A DNA stretch of 64,000 bases from Tiliqua scincoides. Taxonomy: Eukaryota > Chordata > Lepidosauria > Squamata > Scincidae. Made by a program: the position numbers and the translations under genes. The DNA lies in NCBI RefSeq assembly GCF_035046505.1, contig NC_089824.1, positions 116,323,997-116,387,996 of the forward strand. Direction: 5' to 3'. Of the stretch, positions 13,301-22,000 are shown piece by piece. Numbering within the stretch: the first letter of the stretch is position 1; each line of letters opens with the position of its first letter. The notes beneath the pieces were generated by a model. The model worked only from the letters and a program-made list of their open reading frames with translations. It made no database searches and was not told where the DNA came from.

Positions 13301-14951
13301 ATGGCCTCATTTCCCTTTGCCTGACCTGACCACGAGCCAAGGTACATTTACTTGCTCATGAGTAAACGCGACTGTGTGACTAAGGGCACAATCCTGACCC
13401 AGGAATGGGCAGGCGCAAGTCCCTTGCACTGGCCCAGGAGGGTCACAAACATGCCATAAGGCACATTCGCGCCTCCTTGAGAGGAAGCTAGCTCAGTGCT
13501 CTGAGAAGCACCGGCCTGTGGAGGCTGACATAAGCCTCTGTGCTGTCTTCCTGTCTGAGGCTTGCGTTGGCCCGGCTGGTTCTAGCCGCTCTGCTCTTCT
13601 CAGACTTGTGCCGCAAGTCTAAGGTGACCCATAGGGGCCAGCAGCCCTTACCCGGAGGTAAGGGCAAATGTTTTCCTTTACCTCTGGCTGAGTTGCTTAT
13701 GGCCACTATCTTGCGCTGGATACAGCACAAGCCTCTTGGCTTGCCTGTTCCATCACAGGATAGGATTGCGCCCTTAGTTACATTTTCCATAAGACTCAAT
13801 ACATTCGTCAAATTGGAGGGAGGGACTTCCATTCTGCGTGTTTTTTGGGGTCTGGGTTCATCGGATTGGGACCGTTCTGGTGTTGTTGGATTCCTCTCAG
13901 CCTGCCTTTTCCAAAGGACTAAGGCGAGTTTGCCTACTTTCACATAAATGTGCAATATGGCCCAGTTTCACTTTCCATAGGGATCCATGCATTTTTGTTT
14001 TCTGGTTTTTTGAACGTAATTTTCTGAATGGAGATTTCACTCTGTTTTTTTTCCATTACTTTCTACTGTAATTTCCACATTGAATGGCATATGACATGAA
14101 GTTGTTATTCCTAAAAACCACAATTTTAGCTCTTTTGGTCACTTGTGGTGTCACTCCCCCCCCAAGGCTGGTACCTAGGGCAGACTGCCCCACACCCTCA
14201 CTAGCTACACACTGGTCTGAGCTAGGGGCAGGGCCAGAGCCCAAGGTGTGTTCACACAGATAGGGGAGTTTCCAAATGTAAATCCAGCAATCTTTGCAAC
14301 AGGATATTGCAGAAACGCCAGGCAAACCAAGACTGGTACTCCAGGTAGCTGTCTCCTGAACACCATTTTAGCTCCCTGAGACAGATACCAGGCAGGTAAA
14401 GCAAGGCAGGCTGGCTGGGATGGGGGATCTAAACCAACAAGAGCAGCCGAAAGAGCTAAACCAGCAGCTCCCTTGCCATAAAAGCTGGGACTTCTGAGAT
14501 ATGCAAAGCCTGCTTGGTACCTATGTTGGTTGTTAAGTATTTCTGGAGCTTTTTCTGACTGCAGCCAGCCAGCAAGCAATACATGGGGCTGAAGCACCAA
14601 AGCAAAAAACAAACTTTGGAGAAAGCTCCACTCAGGGGATGATCTAAACACTGGCCAATCACAACTTGCTTCCGCCCATCCCCTCAATACCAACCATTCA
14701 AATGGCTTGAGTAAGGAGGGACAACATCAGCACCCAAAGCATCCTGCAAGTGTCCGTGTGACACTTGCCTTGGTGTGAGCCTAAGTGTTTGGAGCCAAAG
14801 AAGGAAAGAGACATGTTTTTAGAAAATGACCTCTGGTATAGAGGGCCTCCAAAGTAATATGTTGACTCTTTTCTTTTCAGCTTCGTCAGTAAGCATAAAT
14901 CACACGAGAAAGTCTTCATCTGCCATGCTGATGTACCAGAAAAGGGGGTAG
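51..14951 (+). CDS. RGSL1: RGSL1, 3' part of the gene (eight coding exons, open at the 5' end)
   Basis: Joining 51-144, 2448-2577, 3965-4133, 4955-5093, 6565-6689, 9252-9367, 12052-12156 and 14881-14951 gives an open frame of 315 codons plus TAG, with AG/GT borders and matching phases at every junction. The product resembles the C-terminal third of regulator of G-protein signalling-like protein 1. This part has a basic/serine stretch (about residues 10-30), a helical block (about 90-200), a short hydrophobic segment (about 201-217, IISIFPILLYFW) followed by a strongly basic stretch, then a low-complexity tail. RGSL1 is annotated in mammals as a single-pass membrane protein, and the hydrophobic segment with basic residues behind it agrees. 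The RGS domain itself would lie upstream, outside the window. Identity rests on remembered similarity and on its place next to RNASEL and RGS16. Its biochemical role is poorly known; RGS22 is the main alternative paralogue, but position favours RGSL1. Confidence 0.82.
264..761. mobile_element. hAT-type MITE, perfect 8 bp TSD
   Basis: The ends are CAGCATTTCTCAAACTGTGG and the inverse AAAGTTTGAGAACCACTG. AACTAGCA flanks it on both sides (256-263 and 762-769). The ends resemble those at 33595 and 17611. There is no coding capacity. Confidence 0.85.
1834..2013. mobile_element. Palindromic hAT MITE with perfect TSD
   Basis: This 180 bp element is almost wholly an inverted repeat: it opens CAGGGGTGCTCAAACTTTCA and closes with its complement. 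TCCTAGCT duplicates on both sides (1826-1833, 2014-2021). A diverged relative is at 63615-63777. Confidence 0.88.
2448..2577 (+). CDS. RGSL1: RGSL1 coding exon B
   Basis: The acceptor is TTTTCTTTTCTCCAG. The exon encodes KRCWHVLGGFIRSVC through LQRELKNDKE plus one base. The donor is a weak GTGCGT, but it is supported because the next exon restores frame exactly (DKE-N-MPPHSS). The frame stays open past this donor to a TAG near 2685, so intron retention would give a shorter C terminus. Confidence 0.78.
3354..3582. mobile_element. 229 bp hAT MITE (GTGTGCC family)
   Basis: It begins CAGCCATTTTCAACCACT and ends GAAAATCACTG. The flanks CAATAGAG and CCATAGAG match at 7 of 8 bases. It is the same length as the reversed copy at 24301-24529; a truncated copy starts at 44416. 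Confidence 0.82.
3965..4133 (+). CDS. RGSL1: RGSL1 coding exon C
   Basis: The acceptor is CCTCTTTAG and the donor is GTGAGT. The exon encodes MPPHSSPLPRMV through LINFLVNDLYFYLEVE, finishing two bases into a lysine codon that exon D completes. It begins the helical block typical of the C-terminal part of this protein. Confidence 0.85.
4664..4760 (+). mobile_element. CR1/L3-like LINE 3' end
   Basis: Only the 3' terminus is present: CTGGACTAGATAGGCCTTTG, CTGATCCAGCAGG, then TTCTTATGTTCTTAT. The octamer tail TTCTTATG is shared with the larger copies at 49986, 54609 and 61168. Confidence 0.8.
4955..5093 (+). CDS. RGSL1: RGSL1 coding exon D
   Basis: The acceptor is CTGCTGCAG and the donor GTAAAA. 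It encodes FFHLADSVVVLASLGLY through FLNSDIPPKLK and ends on a full codon. The LADSVVVLASLG run is helical and hydrophobic but short of a confident membrane span. Confidence 0.87.
6565..6689 (+). CDS. RGSL1: RGSL1 coding exon E (membrane segment)
   Basis: The acceptor is CTGTGGTCAG and the donor GTAAGT. It encodes VNLTDVQNNQIRLLIADG and then the hydrophobic stretch LYHGAIISIFPILLYFWKK, the only likely transmembrane segment in this part of the protein. The exon ends two bases into a lysine codon. Confidence 0.87.
8473..8514 (+). repeat. 42 bp exact repeat, copy 1
   Basis: The sequence beginning TTGACCAAAGGGTCTCTCCC is identical over 42 bases to 11543-11584 in a later RGSL1 intron, while the flanks differ. 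Confidence 0.9.
9252..9367 (+). CDS. RGSL1: RGSL1 coding exon F (basic juxtamembrane region)
   Basis: The acceptor is TTTCCTTGCAG and the donor GTATTA is weak. It encodes YCRWKVMRGFKKIKRVK followed by a proline-rich turn (PITPPPKPLTKK). The positive charge just after the hydrophobic segment predicts a cytosolic C-terminal side. Confidence 0.85.
10311..10369. repeat. (TAA)n microsatellite, LINE tail
   Basis: An uninterrupted run of about 19 trinucleotides sits at the 3' end of the reversed L2-like fragment. It probably grew from the LINE tail. Confidence 0.9.
10371..10925 (-). mobile_element. L2-like LINE 3' fragment
   Basis: On the minus strand it encodes LLQRLHWLPIRFRAQFKVLV, then TFKALYCSGPGYLRDRLLPY, the classic C-terminal signature of L2-clade reverse transcriptase proteins. 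It continues into a 3' UTR ending near GGGGTAAAAATAAAGTTG and an ATT-repeat tail at 10310-10370. The 5' portion is missing. Confidence 0.8.
11543..11584 (+). repeat. 42 bp exact repeat, copy 2
   Basis: Identical over 42 bases to 8473-8514, in the same orientation about 3.07 kb away. Confidence 0.9.
12052..12156 (+). CDS. RGSL1: RGSL1 coding exon G
   Basis: The acceptor follows a T-rich, A-rich tract ending in ACAG, and the donor is GTAAGT. It encodes DYPIIRYSILRGIQLLLPQL and a charged helix ending SGEAIMEK, leaving one base for the last exon. Confidence 0.83.
12849..13180. mobile_element. hAT MITE fragment (CAGTGGTTCTCAAAC family)
   Basis: The left end CAGTGGTTCTCAAACTTTTAG and the motif GGAAGTGATGTCATGGCTGG match the copy at 17611. 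The right end is decayed, so that boundary is approximate. Confidence 0.6.
13384..13773. mobile_element. Harbinger-like MITE (GGGCGCAATCC family)
   Basis: Termini are GGGCACAATCCTGACCC and the inverse AGGATTGCGCCC, flanked by TAA and TTA. The internal block TTGCGCTGGATACAGCACAAG is shared in part with the copies at 25011 and 27607. No transposase frame is present. Confidence 0.75.
14881..14951 (+). CDS. RGSL1: RGSL1 last coding exon
   Basis: The acceptor is CTTTTCTTTTCAG. In the phase set by the preceding exon it encodes a serine-rich tail (SSSVSINHTRKSSSAMLMY, then QKRG) and ends at TAG 14949-14951. An AATAAA lies at 15105-15110, a plausible polyadenylation signal about 155 bases after the stop. 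No similarity of the tail itself is recognised, so the exon is supported by phase and splice signals only. Confidence 0.7.
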
Positions 14952-15104
14952 GTGCACTTCAAGATATCTTCTCTTTTCCCCAAACTTGTATTGAAAGTCC
15001 CAGAAGAACCTAACAATCCACCACCTCACAGTCAAGGGTGTGAACTGTAAACCCTGCTCCCTGGTAGCTCAGCATATGCCAACATAAGTCTAAAAATTTC
15101 CAAA

Positions 15105-15110
15105 AATAAA
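15105..15110 (+). terminator. Candidate RGSL1 polyadenylation signal (AATAAA)
   Basis: A canonical AATAAA hexamer lies 154 bases after the RGSL1 stop codon on the coding strand. No transcript evidence is available, and the hexamer occurs often by chance in A-rich sequence. Confidence 0.45.
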
Positions 15111-15262
15111 AGGAAAAGAAAAAAGACAAGGATGACTATTAATCCTCTGATTAACTGTAAAGTAGTGGAAAGAAATAGGGAATCTCTCCTTTACTGTTTC
15201 AGCTCTGCACACTAAGCAAAGTGACCTCCAAAACCATGCCCACACTGCACATGTAAATCATT

Positions 15263-15778
15263 TTAAGAACATGAGAATAGCCATGCTGGATTAGGCTGAA
15301 GGTCCATCTAGTCCAGCTTCCTGTATCTCACAGTGGCCCACCAGATGCCTCAGGAAACACACAAGACAATCCTGTTGTCATCCCTTGCATTTGGCATTCT
15401 GAGGTAGCCTACTTCTAAAATTAGGAGGTTGCACATACTTTTTTCACCAGAAATTTGTCCAGTCCCCTTTTAAAGGAATCTAGACCTGACACCTTCACTA
15501 CATCCTGCGGCAAGGAGTTCCACTGACTAATTCCATGCTGGTTGAAGAAATTTCTTTTGTCTGCCTAACTCTCCCCACACTCAATTTTAGTGGATGTCCC
15601 CTGGATCTGGTGTTATGTGAGAGGGAAAAGAACATTCCTCTATCCACTCTGTCCATCCCCTGCATAATTTTGTATGTCTTAATCATGTCCACCCATAGTT
15701 TCAGCCCTATGTAACTGTCATAACTTCCTTCCGAGAACTTAAAAAAATGTAGGTCTATAAAGAGGCTGGATAAGTCCA
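15263..15778 (-). mobile_element. CR1/L3-like LINE 3' fragment, reversed
   Basis: On the minus strand it encodes IKTYKIMQGMDRVDRGMFF, then LSHNTRSRGHPLKLSVGRV, the C-terminal part of a CR1/L3-clade ORF2, followed by the family's 3' UTR. It lies between the RGSL1 and RNASEL 3' ends. Confidence 0.85.
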
Positions 15779-17610
15779 GCACTTGGCACTCTCACAAGTC
15801 TGCAATTCCCAGAATTCTCTGAAGGATGGCAGCTAATTGTGCAAGTTCCTTCACTTTCTGCTGATGGCATTGTAGCTTCTGTCCTGGCCTTGGCAGTTGG
15901 TAGCCCTTCTCCATTCCCTCTTTCTTTAGCATCCAACACACCTCAGGAGTGTGGTGGTGAAAGAGGCTTGCCCCAAAAATTTACAGATAGGCTTTATTTG
16001 CCCACTATTTTTCTAAATTGGGAAAGGCCAACCTCTTCAAACTGGGGGGGGGGGGAGGGGAGTTGGCACAGGATCTTCCTTGTCAAGTTGCTTGAGGGCC
16101 ATGACATCTATTGCCGGGTAGAGCCAAGCCCCCACAGGGTGTCTTTTCTCATTTGTGTCTTTTCTCATTTTGTGCAAGGTGGGAGTACTTCACCTGCAAT
16201 GAACTGGCTGTTTTCCAATGGAATTACATTCCTAACATATGCTGTATACTTAGTGGGTGGTGTGCTGTTGCATAGCTTGTTTTTTTCCTTCCCCTGTACA
16301 GATCAAAGTTACACCTGTAGCTGTTTTAATGGAAAGACTGCTTCAATCAGCTTCCTGCTGCTCTTTGTCTGGATGAGATGGAAAGGGTCCCTGCAGCCCT
16401 TTCTTACCAGATGACATGGCTCCACTGCAGGTCAGGACTGGTGTCCTTAAATATAGCTGCAGCAGGTCTCAAGGCTGCTGTATTAGGGGTTATAGCAGGC
16501 CAGTTGGGAAAAAGCCATCTTTACGGCAGGCAGTAAAAATGACAAGTGTGCGGAGCAGATTGCACCCAAAGAGAGGTGCCGTTTCGGATTGCAGAAGGGG
16601 GCTAAGCCATTTCTGGGCATGTGCAGAGGATGTTCAACTGGGGAAACTCAAGGTTAAGTTTTTTTTTTAAAAAAGGACTGAACTTGAAGGCCATTTGCAA
16701 CATTTGGATACTTCATCATGATTACTGCAGTGTTTATTATGGAATGTTGTAAAAACATCAAGGGCGCAATCCTAACCAACTTTCCAGCACTGGCATAGCT
16801 GTGCCAGTGCGGCATGTGCTGCAGTTGGGGGGCAGTCACGGAGGCTTCCTAAAGGTAAGGCAATGTGTGTTCCCTTACCTGAGAGTTGCATTGCCCTTAC
16901 CTCGGTGCTGGAAATTTGGGCCCCAAGTCACTCAGGGGCAGAATCTGCAAGTTGTCCAAAACTATACATGTCTCTGGGTAACAATCATATCTGCTTTAAA
17001 GCATACTATATGTATGGTGCTGGTGGGGGCCCTCCCACTCCTTTGTGTGTCAGCAAGTTTCCACTTTCGTTCTGCATCAGGGAATACAAGAATTTTGCAT
17101 TTCTACTCTTGTCCCTGTTCCTTCATCCATACTGTCTGTCAAATGCCTACACATTCCCAAATCTCTCCAGCAACCACCTCATCACTCACCTTATTTTTCC
17201 ATGCAAGGATGCAGTTCCTTATAGCTAAGCAAGGAAATAGACGAAACTTATTCTGCCCCTTATCGTAGACTAGCTGGCTGCCTCCAAGAGTGGGACAACG
17301 GTCCTACAGAGGCTTCAGCTCATGGGAGACATTAGGAGAGGTCAGTCCCGAGGCACGCAGGATCTGGTGGCAGTTGTTCTCGGTGCCGCCGAGGCTGGGT
17401 GCTCCGGGCAGCTCAGGAATGGGCTGTAAGGCTGCAGTCTGATATGCACTTATCTGGGATGAAAGTCTTATTGAACAAAATGGAAAGGACTTCCTTCTGA
17501 GTAAATATGCATAGTATTGTGCTGTAAGGTTCTCAAAACAAGCCAACCATACCTCTCTGTTTGTAAGTGCCCCTTATCACCACCCCATTGCCTGAGAACA
17601 GCCTCTAGGT

Positions 17611-17938
17611 CAGGGGTTCTCACACATTTAGCACCAGGACCCACTTTTTAGAATGAGAATCTGTCTAAGACCCACAGGAAGTGATGTCATGACCGGAAGT
17701 GACATCATCAAGCAGCAAAAATTTTAACAATTCTACCAGGATTAGTCCCATTTACTATAATTGTTAAAAGAATATACATAGTAGCTTGTTAAAAGTACAG
17801 GTCTGTAACATTTCCCCAAATGCAGTCACATACCATGGTAGCATCCAGTCTAATATATTAACAATAAAAATGAGGACTCACCGAAAATTGGCTCACGACC
17901 CACCTAGTGGGTCCTGACGCACAGTTTGAGAAACACTG
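17611..17938. mobile_element. hAT MITE
   Basis: It starts CAGGGGTTCTCACACATTTAG and ends GTTTGAGAAACACTG. The internal GGAAGTGATGTCATGACCGG identifies the family. The flanking octamers have diverged (5 of 8). Confidence 0.72.
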
Positions 17939-18143
17939 CAGTAGGCGAATGGGGGGGACGACCTTTCTGTAAATGATCTGAATGGAAGCCACATTCCTCT
18001 TGGGGTGTGTGGTAGGAAGGAGAGCTTTTTCTTCCTGTGCTTGTGACAAGGACAATAGCAACCTTATCTGCTGCAGCCCACAGTGCTGCTAGATTACAAT
18101 ACAATTTGCATTTAATGCTTTTTATACCCCTCTTGAAACTGTA

Positions 18144-18531
18144 CAGTGGGCCCTTCTTATCTGTGGGGGTCAAGTTCCAGACCCCATGGATAAGGAATTC
18201 CACAGATGCTGGGTTCACTCCCAAAGCTTGCACAATTACTTATCTGGAGCCTCCAGAAGTCTACACTGGGTTGCACTGGCTAGCCTACAGGAGCCTCTGA
18301 AAGCTGCTTCTGGTTTGCTTCTGAAAACTGGAAGAAGCTTCTGGAGACTTCTTCAGGCCATCCTGTGGCATATGGAGGCCCGTAGATTAGGTTGCCTGCC
18401 TGGCACCACCCAGGAGAGGCATCTGGAGACTTCAGGTAAGTAATTGCAGAGGCACCCATCTGAATCCTCTGTATCCATGGATGGTTAAATCTGTGGAACC
18501 ACAGATACAGAGGGTTCACTGTATCTTCTTG
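18144..18531. mobile_element. Mariner/Tigger-like MITE, TA target site
   Basis: Ends CAGTGGGCCCTTCTTATCTG and the inverse ATACAGAGGGTTCACTG are flanked by TA on both sides. The GGATAAG and CATGGAT motifs recall Tigger-derived MITEs (cagttggccctccgtatc type). Related fragments lie near 5590-5650 and 21797-22594. Confidence 0.68.
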
Positions 18532-18848
18532 TATGGTTGCAGTTGAAGAAAGTTTAGGAAAAACTATAATGCTTTGACAGTAGTTCCTGTTAAGTGGTTC
18601 CAAGGCAGGCACCTTCAACATTGTAATGAAAAGTATATATTTCCACTCTCCCCAGAGCCTGAAACTAAGAGATTACATTCCCCAAAAATGGCTTGGTGAA
18701 AGGTCGATAGATGAGTGACAGCCCTTCAAGCAAGCAATACCTACATACCCACAAATTAGCAGATTTGAAATGGCAAAAGCAAAGGCAATAAAAGGTCTGA
18801 GAGAGATATGCTTTCTTTCTCGCTCTCTTTATATTGAGCATGATGAAA

Positions 18849-18854
18849 TTTATT
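18849..18854 (-). terminator. Candidate RNASEL polyadenylation signal
   Basis: AATAAA on the minus strand lies about 85 bases beyond the RNASEL stop codon, which would make a short 3' UTR. It is the first canonical hexamer after the stop. Confidence 0.5.
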
Positions 18855-18938
18855 TGACTTCATTGAGTATCTTTATAGAATGGAGACAAATTAAAGAGAC
18901 ATAAGCGTCAACTACAAAATCGACTACTGCAGCTCCTG

Positions 18939-19074
18939 TTACAATGAATCATTCTGGACATGTGGAAAATATTTCTTATATTCTGTGTTGCGCAATTTCT
19001 GGTAGACATAAATGGGTAAATCTGGAAAAAGGTTCAGAAAATAGTCTTCAGGCTTTTTAATTATTTCCTGTACC
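18939..19074 (-). CDS. RNASEL: RNASEL last coding exon
   Basis: The acceptor is CTCTTTTCAG. It encodes VQEIIKKPEDYFLNLFPDL, IYVYQKLRNTEYKKYFP and HVQNDSL, then TAA at 18939-18941. It matches the human KEN C terminus ([22 protein letters not shown]) but lacks the extra glycine/alanine-rich tail of human RNase L. Confidence 0.95.
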
Positions 19075-22000
19075 CTGAAAAGAGAAGAAAACATGGTTTT
19101 TTTTAAAACTACAAGTATGTAAGTGAGCACTAGTTAATTCTTCATTTTAAAAAATCTACATGACATCCACATATTGTGTCCTGGCATCAACAGCATTGCT
19201 AGAATATAAACACCAGTTTCCTAACCATTTGCTTTTGGTCAGTTCCTCTAATGCAGGGGTGTCCAAAGTTTTTGGCAGGAGGGCCACATTGTCTCTCTGA
19301 CACTGTGTCAGGGACCAGGAAAAAAAGAATTAATTTACATTTAAAATTTGAATAAATTTACATAAAGTTTACATAAATGAATATATTAAAGGTGAACTTA
19401 TATGAATGAATGAAGGTCTTGCAAAAGCTCAAGGCCTATAAAAGGCCTTGCACAAAGCAAGGCTGGCCTTTCCTTTGCTGCCGCTGCTGCATCACAAATA
19501 TGAAACAACAAGCAGTGGATGAAGCCCTCATCCCACAGCTCACGCAAGAGGTCAAACAGTCACCCTCATGCTGAGAGCAGTTGCATTGGGTCAGTGTGGG
19601 CTCCAACAAATCTCCGGAGGGCCAGAGGCTCATTGGAGACTGGGGGCTCCCTGAGGGCCGCATAGAGAGGCCTTGAGGGCCGCAAGTGGCCCCAGGGCTG
19701 GGGTTTGGGCTCCCCTGCTCTAATGCTATATGTCAAGATGGAAGGCAGCTATTTTAGCAATAAAGGTACTTTGTGTCCTGTTGCATCCAATGATCCTGTT
19801 GCATCCTCTATGTAACTTTTGCACTTATCACTGCAGAAGCAGTTTTTCCTCAGCACAACTCTGACCAAAAAAATACAGTTATTGAGCAGATGACATTAAG
19901 GGCACTGCCACAGCAACTGCACCATTCAAGTAATTTTTCTCCTGTGTATTTTTATTTCATAATATATTGGTGGTGGTAGTGTTGCTGGTGTCTCTTCTGC
20001 ATCTCTTTTTAGACTGTGAGCCTTCTGGGGTCAGGGAACCACTTAGTGATTTATTTTTTATATGTAATCCGGTTTGTGAACTGGTTTTGTTGAAAAGGAG
20101 TATATAAATATTCTTAATATTAATCAACAGAAACGTTCTCAAAGCAGCTTATATGGGCTTCAGATGTACTTAAATGATGATCAGCTTGGTATTAGATATA
20201 TATCGTTCTGCTGGTCATGGATACATGTCTTTCCTGCTGAAGTAGTTCATTAGGTATCTTCAGCGAACACTCCTGTTATCAAACCTGAGGTTCTGGTGGA
20301 GCCTCACTTCCAAGGCATGTTAATTCACCAATACTGTGAAACATAATCCAGGTCCCAATAATAAAAGCACACTGTTTGGTCAACTGAACCAACTGATGGT
20401 AGATCACAATCCTGCACCCCATTACAAAATGCATACATCTCTCCCAGTTTGGTCATACTGAAACATGCCTTAATCCTATCCAACCTTCCAGCACCAATTC
20501 AGTCATGCCAATCTGCATCCTGCAGTGGGGGGGGGGGGGGGGGAGATAGTCCCAGGGGCCTCCTCAAGACAGGAACATTTGTTTCCTTACCTCATGGCTG
20601 CATAAGCACTGGAAAGTTGGATTGGGCTCATAATTAGTCACAGATCTGTGACCCTGGTATTTAGATTGTAATACTAGAAAAAAAACTATTTTAAATATCA
20701 AAGTGCTTCCCCTTCAGAGTTTTCTTCCAACAAAGCAGTTTAAAGTTGGTGACTTTAAAAGGAAGGATTGCCAGAGACTGGCATGACATATGGCTGGGAA
20801 ACCAATGTGGTTCAACTGACAGGGCTTGGAAGCTGTGAGAGATCTGAGTGTAAATCCCATCTTAGCCAAGGTCTCAGAGGCAGCCTCTTGCAAGAGTGAA
20901 TTTCTCGGTTACCCAGGCTGCGAAATGGAGATAGCAGCAGCAACAGCAGCCCATTTTGTCAGCTGAACGCCCAGAAATTACATACTAGCTGTTGGCAGAC
21001 GTTGCATAGTGAATAAAAAATGGAAATACGTATGCTAACATGCTGTCTTAAGAAGCAGGCTCGGGATAGCAATTCAATCTAAAGAAATCAAATGCTGCTT
21101 ACTCTGGCTTTTTCTCTTTGAAGTGCTCCGCAAGATTCCTGATTAGCTTCAGTAAATCTGTCACATAGTTTTCATAAGGCTTCTTGACCCGGTTCTTCTT
21201 TTTCTTGTCCCTTTCGCTAAAAGGATCTTCCATACTGGCCAGAACTTCTTTGTCAATCTGAAAGAACCAAAGATCCGCAAGACACTGTAATTATCTGAGG
21301 TTTAGGAAACGCCTTCTCTGCAAGGGAACTCTCTCCCCATGAAGCTGGCAATCTTCATTCACAATAAAAATAAAAAAATTGGCACATACATTCCATGTTA
21401 GATAGAATGATAGTGACATTCATACTTCATATGTTAATAATGAGTGGAAACATGTTTGTCTGCTTAGAAGGTTGAAAATGTTTATATTTGGATAATGTGG
21501 CTAATCAGTTTCATCTACATTATTAACTGTCTTGCTGACTCAGGCCAAGGGCAATTTACTTGAACATTTGGTTTGCATTTAGTCCAGAAGTCAGGCACAT
21601 GCTCCTGAAATGCTCCAGATGCCATGCCAGTGAGTGTCAATAAAGAAGTCCCATAAATTTTTTTGGATAGGATGGTTTATTTCCTACAGGGTTGTGCTGT
21701 TGTATAACTGAGGTATTCACAGATGTATCCCAGGGAAGCTGTCTCTGGAAACCAAAATAAAAGGCAGCCATAGATGAGAATGTGGCTTATATACAGGTGT
21801 GCTCCAGTATCCGCAGGGGTTCTGTTCTGAAACCCTCCACAGTTAACTGAAACCGTGGATACCTAAGAATGCCAGCCCCCAACCCAACTAGAGCTATGCT
21901 CTGGCTGGGTCCATAGGTTTTTTCCGAGGCCTGTAGAGGCCATGCACATCTGCCCAAAGTCTTTGCGGGTTTCAGAATGGCCATTTTGGCAAAAACAAAA

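Noticed and set aside
13488-13955. Overlapping open frames of 135-155 codons on both strands
   Set aside because: They fall mostly in a Harbinger-like MITE.
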